From Nicotiana tabacum (lineage: Eukaryota > Streptophyta > Magnoliopsida > Solanales > Solanaceae), in the NCBI RefSeq assembly GCF_000715075.1, contig NC_134093.1, positions 98,812,826-98,876,825 on the forward strand: a DNA stretch of 64,000 bases, given 5' to 3'. Shown here piece by piece: positions 44,340 to 56,658 of this stretch. The stretch's first letter is position 1; each line of letters begins with the position of its first letter. The notes under the pieces are model-generated. The model did not search any database and was not told the DNA's origin. It saw only the letters and a list, made by a program, of their open reading frames with translations. Both the position numbers and the translations under genes were made by a program.

Positions 44340-45893
44340 CCCTTAATTGCCTGCAATCCTCGGTCTTGTGACCATGCGTGCCATGATACTTGCACATAAA
44401 ATTTGGGTTTCTTTGGGAAGGATCAGTTTGTATGGGTCTGGGCCATCTAGTATCTTTGATCCTTCCGATTGCCGATACAATACCCGATGCATCGATGCTA
44501 AAGTTATATTACGATAATTGAGGTACCTCTGTGGGATCGACATACTTGTCAAAACCACTTTTGCTCATAAGTCCCCGAGAATTCTGTCCTCGGTCACTTC
44601 TTCAATCGCTCCGGGCGGAATTGTGTCCTGAACCATTATTCCTTCGATCTGTGGTATATGATTGATATCGGTCTCTGTTCGATCTTGGCTCCCTGTCGAC
44701 GTCCCTCATGTTTTTACCTGCCGACCTGCTTGGATGTACTGAACTGGAAGGGGCTCCTAATTGGTCGTCCTCGACCCTGATCTTTGATTGATATCGATTG
44801 TTCACATCTGCCCAAGTTACAGCTGGATACTCAATCAAATTTTGTTTCAACTGATGTAATGCTATCGAACTCCACTCGTTCAACCCTTGGGTGAAAGTTT
44901 GAACGACCCAATCATCTGTGACCGATGGCAACTCCATACGTTCCATTTGAAATCAGGATACAAACTCCCTCAGCATTTCATTATCCATTTGTCTTACCTT
45001 GAAAAGGTTTGATTTCCTCGTTGCGACCTTTATGGCCCCAGAGTGTGCCTTTACGAAAGAATCTGCTAACATGGCAAATGAGTCGATGGAATTTGGTGGC
45101 AGGTTGTGATACCAAATCATTGCTCCCTTCGAAAGGTCTCTCCAAATTTTTTTAACAGCACATATTCGATTTCATCATTTCTAAATCGTTACCATTGATG
45201 GCGCATGTATATGAAGTAACATGCTCGTTGGGATCGGTGGTCCCATTATATTTGGGCATGTCTAGCATACGAAACATCTTTGGAATTTGCTTCGGAGCTG
45301 CACTTGGAAGAAACTACTTTGTACAAACTTTTTCGAATCCATCCCTTTCAAGAATGGCGGTGCCCCCGGTATCTGGTCAACTCGAGAGTTATATGTTTCC
45401 ACTTTTTTTTATCAATGGATTCGATTCTCTTCTCCCCCGATTCAATTCTTTTTGTGAGCTCCTCGAGAATTTTCATTACCGCAGGATCAGTCCCTGATTC
45501 GTTACCATTCGATTTTTTCGGTACTGGCTCGGCACTGAGATTAATTTCCGACTCGACCCTATTCAGAGCTCTATGTCGATGTTGTAACTGAGCAATAGCG
45601 GCTTGCTGAGCCTAAAGCATCTCGAATATCACTTGGTGACTGACTCTTTCGTCTCCTCTTCCATGTGTTCCTTGGTCACTAGATCGTCCTTCTCTGCTTA
45701 CACTCCCATCGAGACCTGCACCTAGGTCTACATTTAGAGCAATGTGCGAACTGACATTGATTGGGTTGGCAACCGGTGCTCCCCCGAAATTAGCCTGTGG
45801 CACCTCGACTCCTGGAGCAATCACATTTTCGTTTTCACCGTGGAATCCGAGGCCGTTGTCACAGTGTGTGGATGCATTTTGTTTGTTTGACAT
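44340..45893 (-). pseudogene. Tat element gag remnant, copy 1
   Basis: Starts MSNKQNASTHCDNGL at 45893. The capsid-like block includes KKFGETFRKGAMIWYHNLP near 45130, NSIDSFAMLADSFVKAHSG near 45080, and QMERMELPSVTDDWVVQTF to QGLNEWSSIALHQLKQN (44946-44830). A basic tail rich in R, N and S follows (to about 44602), then a KYHGTHGHKTEDCR-type zinc knuckle, changed here, near 44395-44343. Stops at about 45612, 44960 and elsewhere make it dead. The 5' flank holds the primer site at 45985-46006. Confidence 0.88.
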
Positions 45894-45984
45894 ATTTTAA
45901 CCTGAAAGCAAAGATACTTGACAAGAACAAACGTAAAATAGTGTATTTTACAAGAATCAATACTGAACAATCACTATTATCCTT

Positions 45985-46006
45985 AGCCCCACGGTGGACG
46001 CCAAAC
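45985..46006 (-). other. primer binding site of the Tat element
   Basis: The minus strand reads GTTTGGCGTCCACCGTGGGG immediately after the 5' LTR. The duplicate (51735-51756) reads GGCGCCCACCGTGGGGC, the form expected for a tRNA-primed Tat element. Confidence 0.8.
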
Positions 46007-46684
46007 TGTTTACCCTAAAAATTGAGTAATAATTAAATTTATATTGTGGTTTTAAGTATATGTGATTTAAACCAGCACCAATTGATAAACAACGAATTAA
46101 ATAGATAAATTGGACAATAAAATAACTCAAACTAGTCTGCAAACAATGCCTCGACCTTGATTCGAGATAGTCTCGAGGTTTAGTTAATAAGAACAATAGA
46201 TGATGGAACAAGCAGTGATGAATAGTAAGACAAAGAAAGCAGCGTATATGTATATTCTTATCAGTGAATCATGATCCCTATAAATGATTGGAACACCTCT
46301 TTATATAGTAGAGGAAACCTAATTATGGTATGTCTCTAATTACAGAAGGAAATCGTATAAACAATTAGTTAACCGCTTCTGATTTGGTCCGTTCCGAGAT
46401 TCACGCCATGATCTTTGACCAATCACGGATATTTGTCCGGAGATTCATGCTGTGATCTTCGACCGGTTACTGATATCTCGCCATTTTATTTTTATGCTCT
46501 CCTCGAAGTCGGTCATACTTGATCTCGATAGTTACTGGCCTCGGTCTCAACATACACTTCGATCTCTAAGCTCGATGTCTCATCTCCGAGGTCGGGTCTG
46601 ATTTATCATGAGGCTACCCCAGATGTAACTCCTTTGTCTCGATCAAACAGCAAAATCGGGTAGGCCCGATCTTGACCGTATACA
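46007..46684 (-). mobile_element. Tat-lineage gypsy element: 5' LTR, 678 bp
   Basis: On the minus strand it starts TGTATACGGTC at 46684 and ends GGGTAAACA at 46007. With the 3' LTR at 35354 it bounds an 11,331-bp element. Flanks are AATCT and AATCC, one mismatch in five. Confidence 0.93.
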
Positions 46685-46760
46685 AATCCTATAAGTAGAC
46701 CTTACCCCTACCTAATGCAAGTAGAGAGGTTGTTTCCAATAGACCCTCGGCTCAAGAAGC
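46685..46760 (-). mobile_element. SINE fragment (right of the Tat element)
   Basis: AGACCTTACCCCTACCT and AGAGAGGTTGTTTCCAATAGACCCTCGGCTCAAG are characteristic internal and head-side blocks of a common Solanaceae SINE, in reverse. The tail is at 35324-35353. A diverged duplicate lies at 52435-52500. Confidence 0.65.
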
Positions 46761-47164
46761 ATAAGCAGAACAATTAAGAACGGGAAATGCAGTAATAAAG
46801 AAGAAAAAGGGAACAGTAACAACAACAGGTTAAGAATAAAACCAAGGCAAGAAGCAACATCAGGTAACTGTTGATCTAAGAAACAGAAAAAATGAGAATT
46901 GTGGCAGCGAATCCAATGTTTAAAATTTATGAATTTAGAATTCTAGTCATTTTAAGTTATCGGGTACTAAATTAATAATTGAGGAAAGACAGTACTTTAA
47001 AGTGGATTTTTTTTATTTTATAAAAAAACAAACTAAGGATCAAAATCACTAGTTTTAGAGTCTGTCTTCTTGTCCAATGCATCTAATCTCTTTTGCTCAC
47101 CTTATTGGCTGCCTGCATGTATGTCCCCTTCAGTTTTCCTACCATACAAATACAGTACCAACAA
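46761..47164. other. non-genic flank, duplicated
   Basis: AT-rich low-complexity sequence without gene signals. It is repeated with small indels at about 52500-52867 as part of the ~5.7-kb tandem duplication. Confidence 0.6.
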
Positions 47165-47174
47165 ACCAGCCTAA

Positions 47175-47361
47175 AAACTAGCCTCGTGCACTAAGCTCTC
47201 GTTATGTGCAGGGTCCGGGGAAGGGCCGAATCACAAGGGTATATTGTATGCAGTCTTACTCTGCATTTCTGCAAGAGGCTATTTCCACGATTTGAACCCT
47301 TATTCTCCTAGTCACATGGCAGTAACTTTACCAATTATGTTAAGGTTCCCCTTCAAATAGA
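47175..47361 (-). mobile_element. TS-type SINE, duplicate copy 1
   Basis: On the minus strand: GGTAAAGTTACTGCCATGTG, B-box-like GGTTCAAATCG, GCAGAAATGCAGAGTAAGAC, CGGCCCTTCCCCGGACCCTG and GAGCTTAGTGCACG, the standard TS order. The 10-bp repeat ACCAGCCTAA flanks it (47165-47174 and 47362-47371). Confidence 0.88.
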
Positions 47362-47970
47362 CCAGCCTAATATCTCCAATTTATCCAATTAAATCCAGGT
47401 AAAAGAGTCAAATTTTCTTCCCTATTATTTGACAAAGAGTAATTTTGAATCTTATCAGTTGTTTAGAAAAAAATCTTGTTTTTATCCTTAATTATATCGG
47501 AGTTTTAACCTAAACGTGAATTTAAACCATAGTATTCAAAAGTATAGGTAAATATGAACATTTTGTTTCCTTAAGGATTTTGAACATGCGTAATTCATAC
47601 GTTTCATGTTAGAACTGCATTAATGATAAGAGCAAAGACGATTTGCTGAAACAACAGTATGTACGAATCAAAAATTAACATAGAGCAAACTAAACTATTT
47701 CGAATAGTGCACAGACAAATTTGGACATATCTTTTTAGTCTACCTCTATCCTATCTAAATTAGGGATGGTCATTATTCTATTTTAACACAAAAAATAGTA
47801 AATTAAACTAACACTCGAATTTGAAACTGAAACTTTAATGGAGTAATATTGTGACTTTTGCGAGTCAATTTTAGGCAGAATTGGCATTTTTGATCCTTGT
47901 GTTATTGCTTTATCTTATTTTTAGTCCTGTCGAATTATTTGACTAGAAATATTAGATCATCAAACAGTGA

Positions 47971-48199
47971 TGAATTTATCAGTAACACGCAGCTAGAACA
48001 GAGAAATCAACATCGAAGAGAGAAGAGAGAGCAGATGTGAGAAATTTTCTATTCAATTATGTTTTGTACAGTGTAAATGAAAAGCTACTGTGCATATTTA
48101 TAAAACTACACTAACCGACTAACTACTTGACAGATGTACTAACCACCCCTCTAACTATAATTAAGTTAACTAACTATATAAGTTGGTATATCCTTAACA
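47971..48199 (-). mobile_element. Ty1/copia LTR, 229 bp, duplicate copy 1
   Basis: On the minus strand it runs from TGTTAAGGATATACC (48199) to GATAAATTCA (47971), with TATAAATATGCAC near 48100 as a likely TATA box. The adjacent C-run (48200-48213) is the complement of a G-rich polypurine tract. It has the same length as 53707-53935. Confidence 0.8.
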
Positions 48200-48213
48200 C
48201 ACCCCCCCCCCCC

Positions 48214-48827
48214 ATGCTAGGACTGGGGAAAATGTTCAGAATTCCTAGCTTGGACAGCAAATTGTTGAATCTTCTCATGTATGAAATGGCAACCACCTAC
48301 TCTACTGTAGCACGATATAAAGTAGAAATGAGGCCTTGTTAAATCTTCTCATGTATGAAATGGCAACCAATATCAATATGTTTTATTTTCTCATGAAAAA
48401 CAGGATTGACAGCAATAGGAAGAGCTTACTTTCTATCACAGTAGATAGTCACAGGAGACTGTTGCTCTATACCCAATTCCTTTAGCAAACCAAGTATCCA
48501 CACTACTTTAACAATAGTAGAAGCTAGACTCTGGTATTCTGCTTCTGCTGAACTTCTAGAAATGGTAGATTGCTTCTTATATTTCTAAGAAATCAAGTAC
48601 CAAACTTGACAAAGTACCGTGTGATTGACTTGCGTGTGTTAGGACAAGCAGCCCAATTGACATCACAAAATACCGAAAAAGACTCAGAACAATGTGCATT
48701 CAAAAGGACTCCCAATCCTGGACTGGATTTGATATATCTGACCACCTTGAGTGCAACTTCTATATGAGAAGCCTGAGGACTATGCATACATTGGCCGAGA
48801 CTCTGAACAACAAAGGAGATGTTTGGG
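48214..48827 (-). pseudogene. Ty1/copia RNase H fragment, duplicate copy 1
   Basis: The minus strand contains ISFVVQSLGQCMHSPQASH (from about 48820) and SESFSVFCDVNWAACPNTRKS to YFVKFGT at 48593, then a downstream region with stops ending in the G-rich tract. It stops abruptly at about 48827, where Tat RT sequence begins. That is the duplication junction. The full-length partner is 53936-56440. Confidence 0.85.
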
Positions 48828-50095
48828 GCACGCATTATTTAAATCCTTATAATCTACACACATTCTATATTTTTTCGCTTTTTTAGGGACTATAAATACA
48901 ATGGCTAACTATTCAGGATATTTCACCTACCGAATAGATCCTATTTTGAGAAGTTTAATTACCTTTTCCTTTATGAATGCGTGCTTTACCTCGGACTGGG
49001 GTCTTCTCTTTTGCTTCACTGGTTTGAACCTAGGGTCCGGGCTTAGCCGATGCATCATTATCTCCGGTGGGATCCCTGTCATGTCTAAATGGGACCAAGC
49101 AAAATAATCTATGTTATCAATAAGAAATTGAATAAGCTTTTTCCTGAGTTCGGGGGTTAATTCCGTTCCCATATATACCTTTCGCTCTGGTAGGTACTCG
49201 ATCAATATAACCTGTTCTAGCTCTTCTACCGTTGATTTGGTGGCATCAGAATCTTCGAGAACAATAAAAGTTCGAGGGGTCAGAAAATCCCCCTCTTCTT
49301 CTTCTATCTCATGCTTCCCTGATTCGGTCGAGGCTGGTGGCTGTGATTGCTATTTGACTTCCTATTTACTTTTGATGCTCGACCTTTCCGAGGTTGATAG
49401 TGTCGACATTGGTGTTACCTCATCGATCGCAAATATTTCCTTTGCAGCATGCGGCTCCCCGTATACTGTTTTTACACCGGCCAACGTTGGGAATTTCATC
49501 ATTTAGTGCTCATATTGTGGATCCAAGGTATTCCGAGTAGTGCATCGTAACTCATGTCGCCCTCGATTACGTGGAACTTGGTATCTTGAATGGTTCCAGC
49601 CACGTTCACCGGTAGAATAATCTCCCCTTTAGTTGTTTCACTGGCCATATTGAAGCCGTTTAAGACCCGAGCTACGGGCACGATTTGATTTTGTAGGTTG
49701 AGATGCTCCACGACCCCCGATCGGATGATATTCGCTGAGCTACCTAGATCCACTAAAACACGCTTAACTTGAACTTTATTTAATAAGATAGAAATTACCA
49801 TAGCGTCGTTGTGGGATTGAGAAATGTCTTCTACTTCTTCGTCATTGAATGATAAAGTGCCTTCGCGCACATAATCTCGGGATCATTTTTCCCTAATGAT
49901 TGATACCTTAGTGCGTTTGAATATGGGTCCCTGTGGAATGTTGACCCCACCGACGATCATATGAATGATATGTTGGGGTTCCTCCTATTCATTTTTCCTG
50001 TTGGCGTCCCTTTCTCTGGAATGGTTCTTGGCTCGATCGCTGAGGAACTCTCGAAGGTGGCCCTTATTGAATAAATAGGCTATCTCCTCCATTAA

Positions 50096-51643
50096 TTACC
50101 TGCAATCGTCGGTTTTGTGACCATGCGTGCCATGATACTTGCACATTAAATTTGGGTTTCTTTGGGAAGGATCGATTTGTATGGGTCTGGGCCATCTAGT
50201 ATCTTTGATCCTTCTGATTGCCGATACAATACCCGATGCATCGATGCTAAAGTTATATTCCGATAACCGAGGTGCCTCTATCGGATCGTCATACTTGTCA
50301 AAACCACTTTTTCTCATACGTCCCCGAGAATTGTGTCCTCGGTCACTTCTTCGATTGCTCCGGGCAAAATTGTGTCCTGAACCATTGTTCCTTCGATCTG
50401 TGGTATATGGTTAATATCAGTCTCTTTTCGATCTTGCATCCATGTCGACATCCCTCATGTTTTTACCTGCCAACTTGCTTGGATGTACTGAACTGGAAGG
50501 GGGTCCTAATTGGTCGTCCTCGACCCTAATCTATGATTGATATCGATTGTGCACATCTTCCCAAGTTACAGCTGGATACTCGATCAAATTTTGTTTTAAT
50601 TGACGTAATGCTATCGAACTCCGCTCGTTCAACCCTTGGGTGAAAGCTTGAACGGCCCAATCATCTGTGACCGGTGGCAACTCCATACGTTCCATTTGAA
50701 ATCGGGATACGAACTCCCTCAGCATTTCATTATCCCTTTGTCTTACCTTGAAAAGTTCTGATTTCCTCGTTGCGACCTTTATGGCCCCGGCGTGTGCCTT
50801 TACGAAAGAATCTGCTAACATGGCAAATGAGTCGATGGAATTTGGTGACAGGTTGTGATACCAAATCATTGCTCCCTTCGAAAGGGTCTCTCCGAATTCT
50901 TGTAACATCACAGATTTGATTTCATCATCTTCTAAATCGTTACCCTTGATGGCGCATGTATATGAAGTAACATGCTCATTGGAATCGGTGGTCCCATTAT
51001 ATTTGGGTATGTCTGTCATACGAAACTTCTTTGGAATAGGCTTCAGAGCCGCACTTGGAGGAAATGACTTTTGCACAAACTTCTTCGAATCCACCCCTTT
51101 CAAGATTGGCGGTGCCCCCGGTATCTGGTCAACTCGAGATTTGTATGTTTCCACATTTCTATCGTTGGCTTTGATTCTCTTCTCCCTCGATTCAATTATT
51201 TTGGTCAGCTCCTTGAGCATTTTCATTAGTGCAGGATCAGTCCCCGATTTGTTACCATTTGACCTTTCCGGTACTGGCTCGACACGACGAGTAATTTCCG
51301 GCTCGACCCTATTCGGAGCTCTATGTTAATTTTTTAACTGAGCAATAGCGGCTTGCTGAGCCTGAAGCATCTCGAATATCACTTGGAGACTGACTCCTTC
51401 GTCTTCTCTGCCTTGTATTCCTTGATCACTAGATCGTCCTTCTCTGCGTACGCTCCCATCGAGACCTGCACCTAGGTCTGCATTTAGAGCAACGTGCGAA
51501 CTGACATCGACTGGGTTGGCAACTGGTGCTCCCCCGCAATTAGCCTGTGGCACCTCGACTCCTGGAGCAATCACATTTTCGATTTCACTGTGGAATCTGA
51601 GGCCGTTGTAACTGTGTGCGGATGCGTTTTGTAAGTTTGACAT
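50096..51643 (-). pseudogene. Tat gag, duplicate copy 2
   Basis: Better preserved than copy 1. It starts MSNLQNASAHSYNGL at 51643, has a stop near 51326, then a 231-residue frame at 51226-50531. That frame covers the capsid region (FGETLSKGAMIWYHNLSP, ADSFVKAHAGAIKVATRKS, RDNEMLREFVSRFQMERME, TQGLNERSSIALRQ). A knuckle-like end CKYHGTHGHKTDDCR lies at about 50140-50096. Comparison with 44340-45893 shows which stops arose after the duplication. Confidence 0.9.
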
Positions 51644-51756
51644 GTTTTAACCTGAAAGCAAAGATACTTGATAAGAACAAGCGTAATATAGTGCGTTTTA
51701 CCAGAATTAGTACTGAACAATCACTATTATCCTTAGCCCCACGGTGGGCGCCAAAC

Positions 51757-52434
51757 TGTTTACCCTAAAAACTGAGTAATAATTTAACTTATATTGTGGT
51801 TTTAAGGATATGTGATTTAAACCAGCACTAATTGATAAATAACGAATTAAATAGATAAATTGGACAATAAAATAAATCAAACCAGTTTGCAAATAATGCC
51901 TCGACCTTGATTCGAGATAGTCTCGAGGTTTAGTTAATAAGAATAGCAAAGGATGGAACAAGCAGTGATGAACAGTAAGACAAAGAAAGCAGCGTATATG
52001 TATATTCTTTTCAGTGAATCATGATCCTTACAGCTGATTGGAACTCCTCTTTATATAGTAGAGGAAACCTAATTATGGTATGTCTCTAATTACAGAAGAA
52101 AATCGTATAAATAGCTAGTTAACCGCTTCTGATTTGGCCCGTTCCGAGATTCACGCAATGAGCTTTGACCAATCACGAATATCCGTCCCAAGATTCACGC
52201 CGTGATCTTCGACCGATTACAGATATCTCCTCATTCCGTTATTATGCTCCCCTTGAAATCGGTCATACTTGATCTCGATTGTTGCTGGCCTTGGTCTCAA
52301 CATACTCTTCGATCTTTAGGCTCGATGTCTCATCTCCGAGCTCGGGTTTAATTTATTACGAGGCTACCCCCGATGCAACTGCCTTGTCTCGATCAAACAA
52401 CAAAATTGGGTAGGCCCGATTTTGACCATATATA
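51757..52434 (-). mobile_element. Tat LTR, duplicate copy 2
   Basis: 678 bp with the same ends as the LTRs at 35354 and 46007 (minus strand TATATATGGTC... to ...GGGTAAACA). Confidence 0.92.
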
Positions 52435-53706
52435 AATCCTACAAGTAGACTCACCCCTACCTTGTGTAAGTAGAGAGGTTATCTTCAATAGACCCTTGAA
52501 AAATACTGTAATAAAGAAGAAAAAGGGAACAGTAACAACAACAGGTTAAGAATAAAACCAAGGCAAAGCAACATTAGGTAACTGTTGATCTAAGAAACAG
52601 AAAAAACGAGAATTGTAGAGGCGAATCCAAAGTTTAAAATTTATGAATTTAGAATTCTAGTCATATTAAGTTATCGGGTACTAAATTAATAATTGAGGAA
52701 TGACAGCTCTTTAAAGTGGATTTTTTGATTTTATAAAAAACAAACTAAGGATCAAAATCACTAGTCTGTCTTCTTGTCCAATGCATCTCATCTCTTTTGC
52801 TCACCTCATTGGCTGCCTGCATATATGTCCCCTTCGGTTTTCCTACCACACAAATACAGTACCAAAAACCAGCCTAAAAAGCAGCCTGGTGCTCCAAGCT
52901 CTCATTATGTGCGGGGTTTGGGGAAGGGCGGATCAGAAAAGTGTATTGTATGCAGTCTTACCCCGCATTTCTACAAGACGTTGTTTCCACGGTTTGAACC
53001 CTTTACCTCCTAGTCACATGATAACAACTTTACCAGTTATGCCAAGGCTCCTCTTCAAATAGACCAGCCTAATATCTCCAATTTATCCAATTTAATCTAG
53101 GCGAAAGAGTCAAATTTTCTTCCCTATTATTTGACAAAGAGTAATTTTGAATCTTATCAGTTGTTTAGAAAACAATCTTATTTTTATCCTTAATTATATT
53201 GGAGCTTTAACCTAAACGTGAATTTAAACCATAGTATTCAAAAGTATAGGCAAATATGAACCTTTTTTTTCCTTAAGGAATTTGAACATGCGGAGTTCAT
53301 ACGTTTCATGTTAGAACTGCATTAATGATAAGAGCAAAGATGATTTGCTGACAACAACAGTATGTACGAATCAAAAATTAACATAGAGCAAACTAAACTA
53401 TTTCGAATAGTGCACAGACAAATTTGGACATATCCCTTTAGTCTACCTCTACCCTATCTCAATTAGGGATGGTCATTATTCTATTTTAACACAAAAAATA
53501 GTCAATTAAACTAACACTCGAATTTGAAACTGAAACTTTAATGGAGTAATATTGTGACTTGTGCAAATCAATTTTAGGTAGAATTGGCATTTTTGATCCT
53601 TGGGTTATTGACTAGAAATATTAGACCATCAATTAAATGAAGGGTGTGATTTGGTCAACCATTAACTAAAACTAATTGTTAGTCCTTGAATTAAATTAAA
53701 CACTAA
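52435..53706. other. duplicated flank with SINE copy 2
   Basis: Collinear with 46685-47970 with small indels: SINE remnant 52435-52500, TS-type SINE at 52878-53062 (minus strand, flanked by ACCAGCCTAA at 52868-52877 and 53063-53072), then AT-rich sequence. Copy 2 has about 85 bp near 53625-53705 not found in copy 1, while copy 1 has an extra ~30 bp near 47905-47935. Confidence 0.8.
52878..53062 (-). mobile_element. TS-type SINE, duplicate copy 2
   Basis: Same structure and same 10-bp flanking repeat as 47175-47361. It was duplicated with its surroundings and was not separately inserted. Confidence 0.85.
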
Positions 53707-53935
53707 TGAATTTATCAGTAACACGAAGCTAGAACAGAGAAATCAACATCGAAGAGAGAAGAGTGAGCAGATGTGAGAAATGTTCTATTCAATTTTGTTC
53801 TGTACAGTGTAAATGGAAAGCTACTGTACATATTTATAAAACTACTCTAACCGATTAACTACTTGATAGATGTACTAACCACCTCTCTAACTATAATTAA
53901 GTTTACTAACTATAGAAGTTGGTATATCCTTGACA
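53707..53935 (-). mobile_element. Ty1/copia LTR, 229 bp, duplicate copy 2 (3' LTR)
   Basis: On the minus strand TGTCAAGGATATACC at 53935 to GATAAATTCA at 53707, with TATAAATATGTAC near 53840. It is preceded (element sense) by a G-run polypurine tract at 53936-53945. It is the 3' LTR of the copia remnant upstream on the minus strand. Confidence 0.82.
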
Positions 53936-56440
53936 CCCCCCCCCCATGCTAGGACTGGGGAAAATGTTCAGAATTCCTAGCTTGGACAGCAAATTGTTGA
54001 ATCTTCTCATGTATGAAATGGCAACCAATATAAATATGTTTCTTTCTCTCGTGAAAAAACAGGATTGATAGCAATAGCAAGAGCTTACTTGCTATCATAG
54101 AAGATAGTCACAGGAGACTGTTGCTCTATACCCAATTCCTTTAGCAAATCAAGGATCCACACTACTTCAACAACAGTAGAAGCTAGACTCTGATACTCTA
54201 CTTCTGCTGTACTTTTAGAAATGGTAGATTGCTTCTTAGATTTCTAAAAAATCAAGTACCAAACTTGACAAAGTATCCTGTGACTGAATTGCGTGTGTTA
54301 GGACAAGCAGCCCAATTTGCATCACAAAATGCCGAAAGAGACTCAGAACAATGTGCATTCAATAGGAATCCTAATCCTGGACTGGATTTGATATATCTGA
54401 CCACCTTGAGTGCAGCTTCCATATAAGAAGCCTTAGGAATATGCATACACTGGCTGAGACTCTGAACAACAAAAGAGATATCTGGCCTTGTGATGGTCAG
54501 GTAAAGTAGCTTCCCTAAGAGCCTTTGATATGAACCAAGATCAGTCAACAAAGTATCATCAGAGGATCCTGTGCAAGCATCAAATTCAGAGGTAGTCAAC
54601 TTGGGATTAGTCTCTATAGGATAATCCACGGGTTTGGAACCTGAGAGTCCCAGGTCTGCAATAAGCTCCAGAGCATACTTGTGTTGATGCATTAAGATAC
54701 CATCTTTATTTATGAAAATTCTATGCCTAAGAAATATTTGAGCTTACCTAGATTCTTGATCTTGAAGGAGGTTGCAAATCATCTTTAGTCTATTGAATTA
54801 ATGTGATACTATCACCAATAATAAGGAGATCATAAACATAGACTACCACCATGTGATCTGCTGTCTTCCTAATGAATAATGAGTAATCCAAATGACTTTG
54901 CTGAAACCCAGCTGCCACTAAGGCTGAAGTCAATTTGAGATTCCACTGCCTAGGTACCTGCTTAAGCCTATAGAGGGACTTAAGCAACTTACAAACCGCA
55001 GATTTATCACTGGACCCATTGAATCCTTGAGGAATTATCATGTACACCTCCTCAGTAAGACCACCCTGCAATAAAGTATTGTATACATCCATTTGATGGA
55101 TGGACTAATGCCTTGAGACTGCCATGGACAACACACTCCTAACTGTAACCATCTTCACTACTGGGAAGAAAGTCTCTTGATAATAGTCCAACCCTTCCTT
55201 TTGATTGTAGCCTTTAGCTTCTAGTCAGGCCTTAAACCTCTCAACCTCTCCTGATGCTTTATATTTGATTTTATAAACCCACTTGCAACCTATAGCCTTC
55301 TTTCCCTGAGGCAAAGAAACCAGTTCCCAAGTCTTGTTATCTTCTATTGCTTTAATATCTGTCTGCATGCCCTCTATCCATCTCTTGTCTTTGATAGCCT
55401 CATAATAAGTGTTTGGTTCTACTTGAACAGAAAAACTGGCCAAATAGCTTTGATATTTAGAAGAGATTACTTCATAGCCAATAACCTCTGAAATGGGCTA
55501 TTTGCGGCAGCCTACAGATTTCATTTTGTCAGGCCTAACATAGTCCTTAAGCCAGATAGGAGGTTTAAATACTCTAGCTAACTTCCTTGTTTCCTCAGCA
55601 AGAGGAATTGTAGGAGAGTTAGATGTAGTAACAATGTTGTCATATTCAGTAGAAGAAGGAAGCTCCTGCCTATTTTAAGGAGCATCATTAGTGACAGGGG
55701 AGTAAGGAACATTGGGTGTAGTAGGATTACTACATGAGCTTGTGGTTGGAACAGGATTGTCTACTACAACTGAACTCATAGTAAAATCCTGCCTTGGCAC
55801 TAGAGACATATCCAAAAAAGTGGTTGTAAAACACCTTCAACTGTATGAAAGGGAAAAACATCTTCATAAAAGACCACATCTTGATTGATAAAGAAAACTC
55901 TATTTTCCAAGTCCAACAGTCTGTATCCTTTCTGATGTGCTGCATACCCAAGCAGAACTGACCTCACATCTCTAGGTTCAAACTTATCATGGCTTGTCAA
56001 GTTAGTAGCAAAATATAGACAACCAATGACCTTAAGTGTGTCAATGAAGGTGCCTTACCAAAAACAAACTCATAAAGTGATATGTGTGCTAAAACAAAAG
56101 AAGGAATCTTGTTAATGATATAGACAACAGTGTCAATGCAATGCTCCCAATATCTAATAAGTAAATGTCCTTGAAACCTAATGGCTCGAACAGTCTCAAG
56201 TATGTGTCTATGTCTTCGCTCCACTACTCCATTCCGTTGAGGAGTATAAGGGAATGAAAGTTGATGTACAATCCCATGTAGCTGAAACAAGTCCTTGCAA
56301 GTATTATTGAAACATTCACTACCATTGTCTAACCTAAACATTTTAATTTATTGGATAAAATGTGTTTTGCCTTGTTTACAAGTTTTGCCGAGCAGGCATA
56401 ATTTTGGTACAATCTTCATTCTAATCTATCTATCTATCTT
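53936..56440 (-). pseudogene. Ty1/copia pol remnant (integrase, RT, RNase H)
   Basis: Minus strand. Integrase core from about 56341 (FRLDNGSECFN, PYTPQRNGVVERRHRHIL, YWEHCIDTVVYIINKIPS), then RSVLLGYAAHQKGYRLLDLE near 55960. RT starts with WIEGMQTDIKAIEDNKTWELV (55390) and CKWVYKIKYKASGEVERFKA. DVYNTLLQGGLTEEVYM and KSLYRLKQVPRQWN follow (55092-54960). The catalytic motif reads VYVYDLLII instead of YVDD (about 54850). RNase H: 54692-54252 (LYLTITRPDISFVVQSLS, SAFCDANWAACPNTRNS). Frames are broken by stops, and the 5' end (gag, protease, integrase N-terminus) is missing beyond about 56440. Arrangement INT-RT-RH defines Ty1/copia. The lineage is probably Ale-like, not certain. Confidence 0.9.
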
Positions 56441-56658
56441 GTTAAATTATTCACAAGTCATGTAGATGCATTCCAGGTAGATATTAGCCACATTAAAAAG
56501 GACTTGGTAGTACTGGGGAAGGGAAATGATGATTGATCACATTAAGTCAAGAGATTTATGGAACTGCATCTGTAATCCAATCGGCATTGGCCAAAGATTC
56601 AAGAGTTTTTTCTTTGGATAATGAATTATTTGAAAGTACATGGGGATGGGGGGTGACT
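56441..56658. other. unassigned stretch between two copia remnants
   Basis: About 220 bp with a short (CTAT)n run near 56426-56445 and no other recognisable feature. Confidence 0.5.

Larger units (their letters stand above)
48831..52434 (-). mobile_element. duplicated 5' half of the Tat element (copy 2)
   Basis: A collinear copy of 43062-46684. It contains the RT N-terminus (49205-48927), a protease remnant (49870-49499) with the active-site block GSSANII in frame, but DLGSS where DPGSS is usual, and gag (50096-51643). The primer site is at 51735-51756 and the 678-bp LTR at 51757-52434. There is no 3' half. The LTR is followed by AATCC and the same flank as copy 1, so this is a DNA duplication, not a second insertion. 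Confidence 0.92.

Noticed and set aside
45195..45591. Plus-strand ORFs of about 100 aa (also 50916-51329)
   Set aside because: They are shadows opposite the Tat gag coding strand, where the real protein motifs lie on the minus strand.
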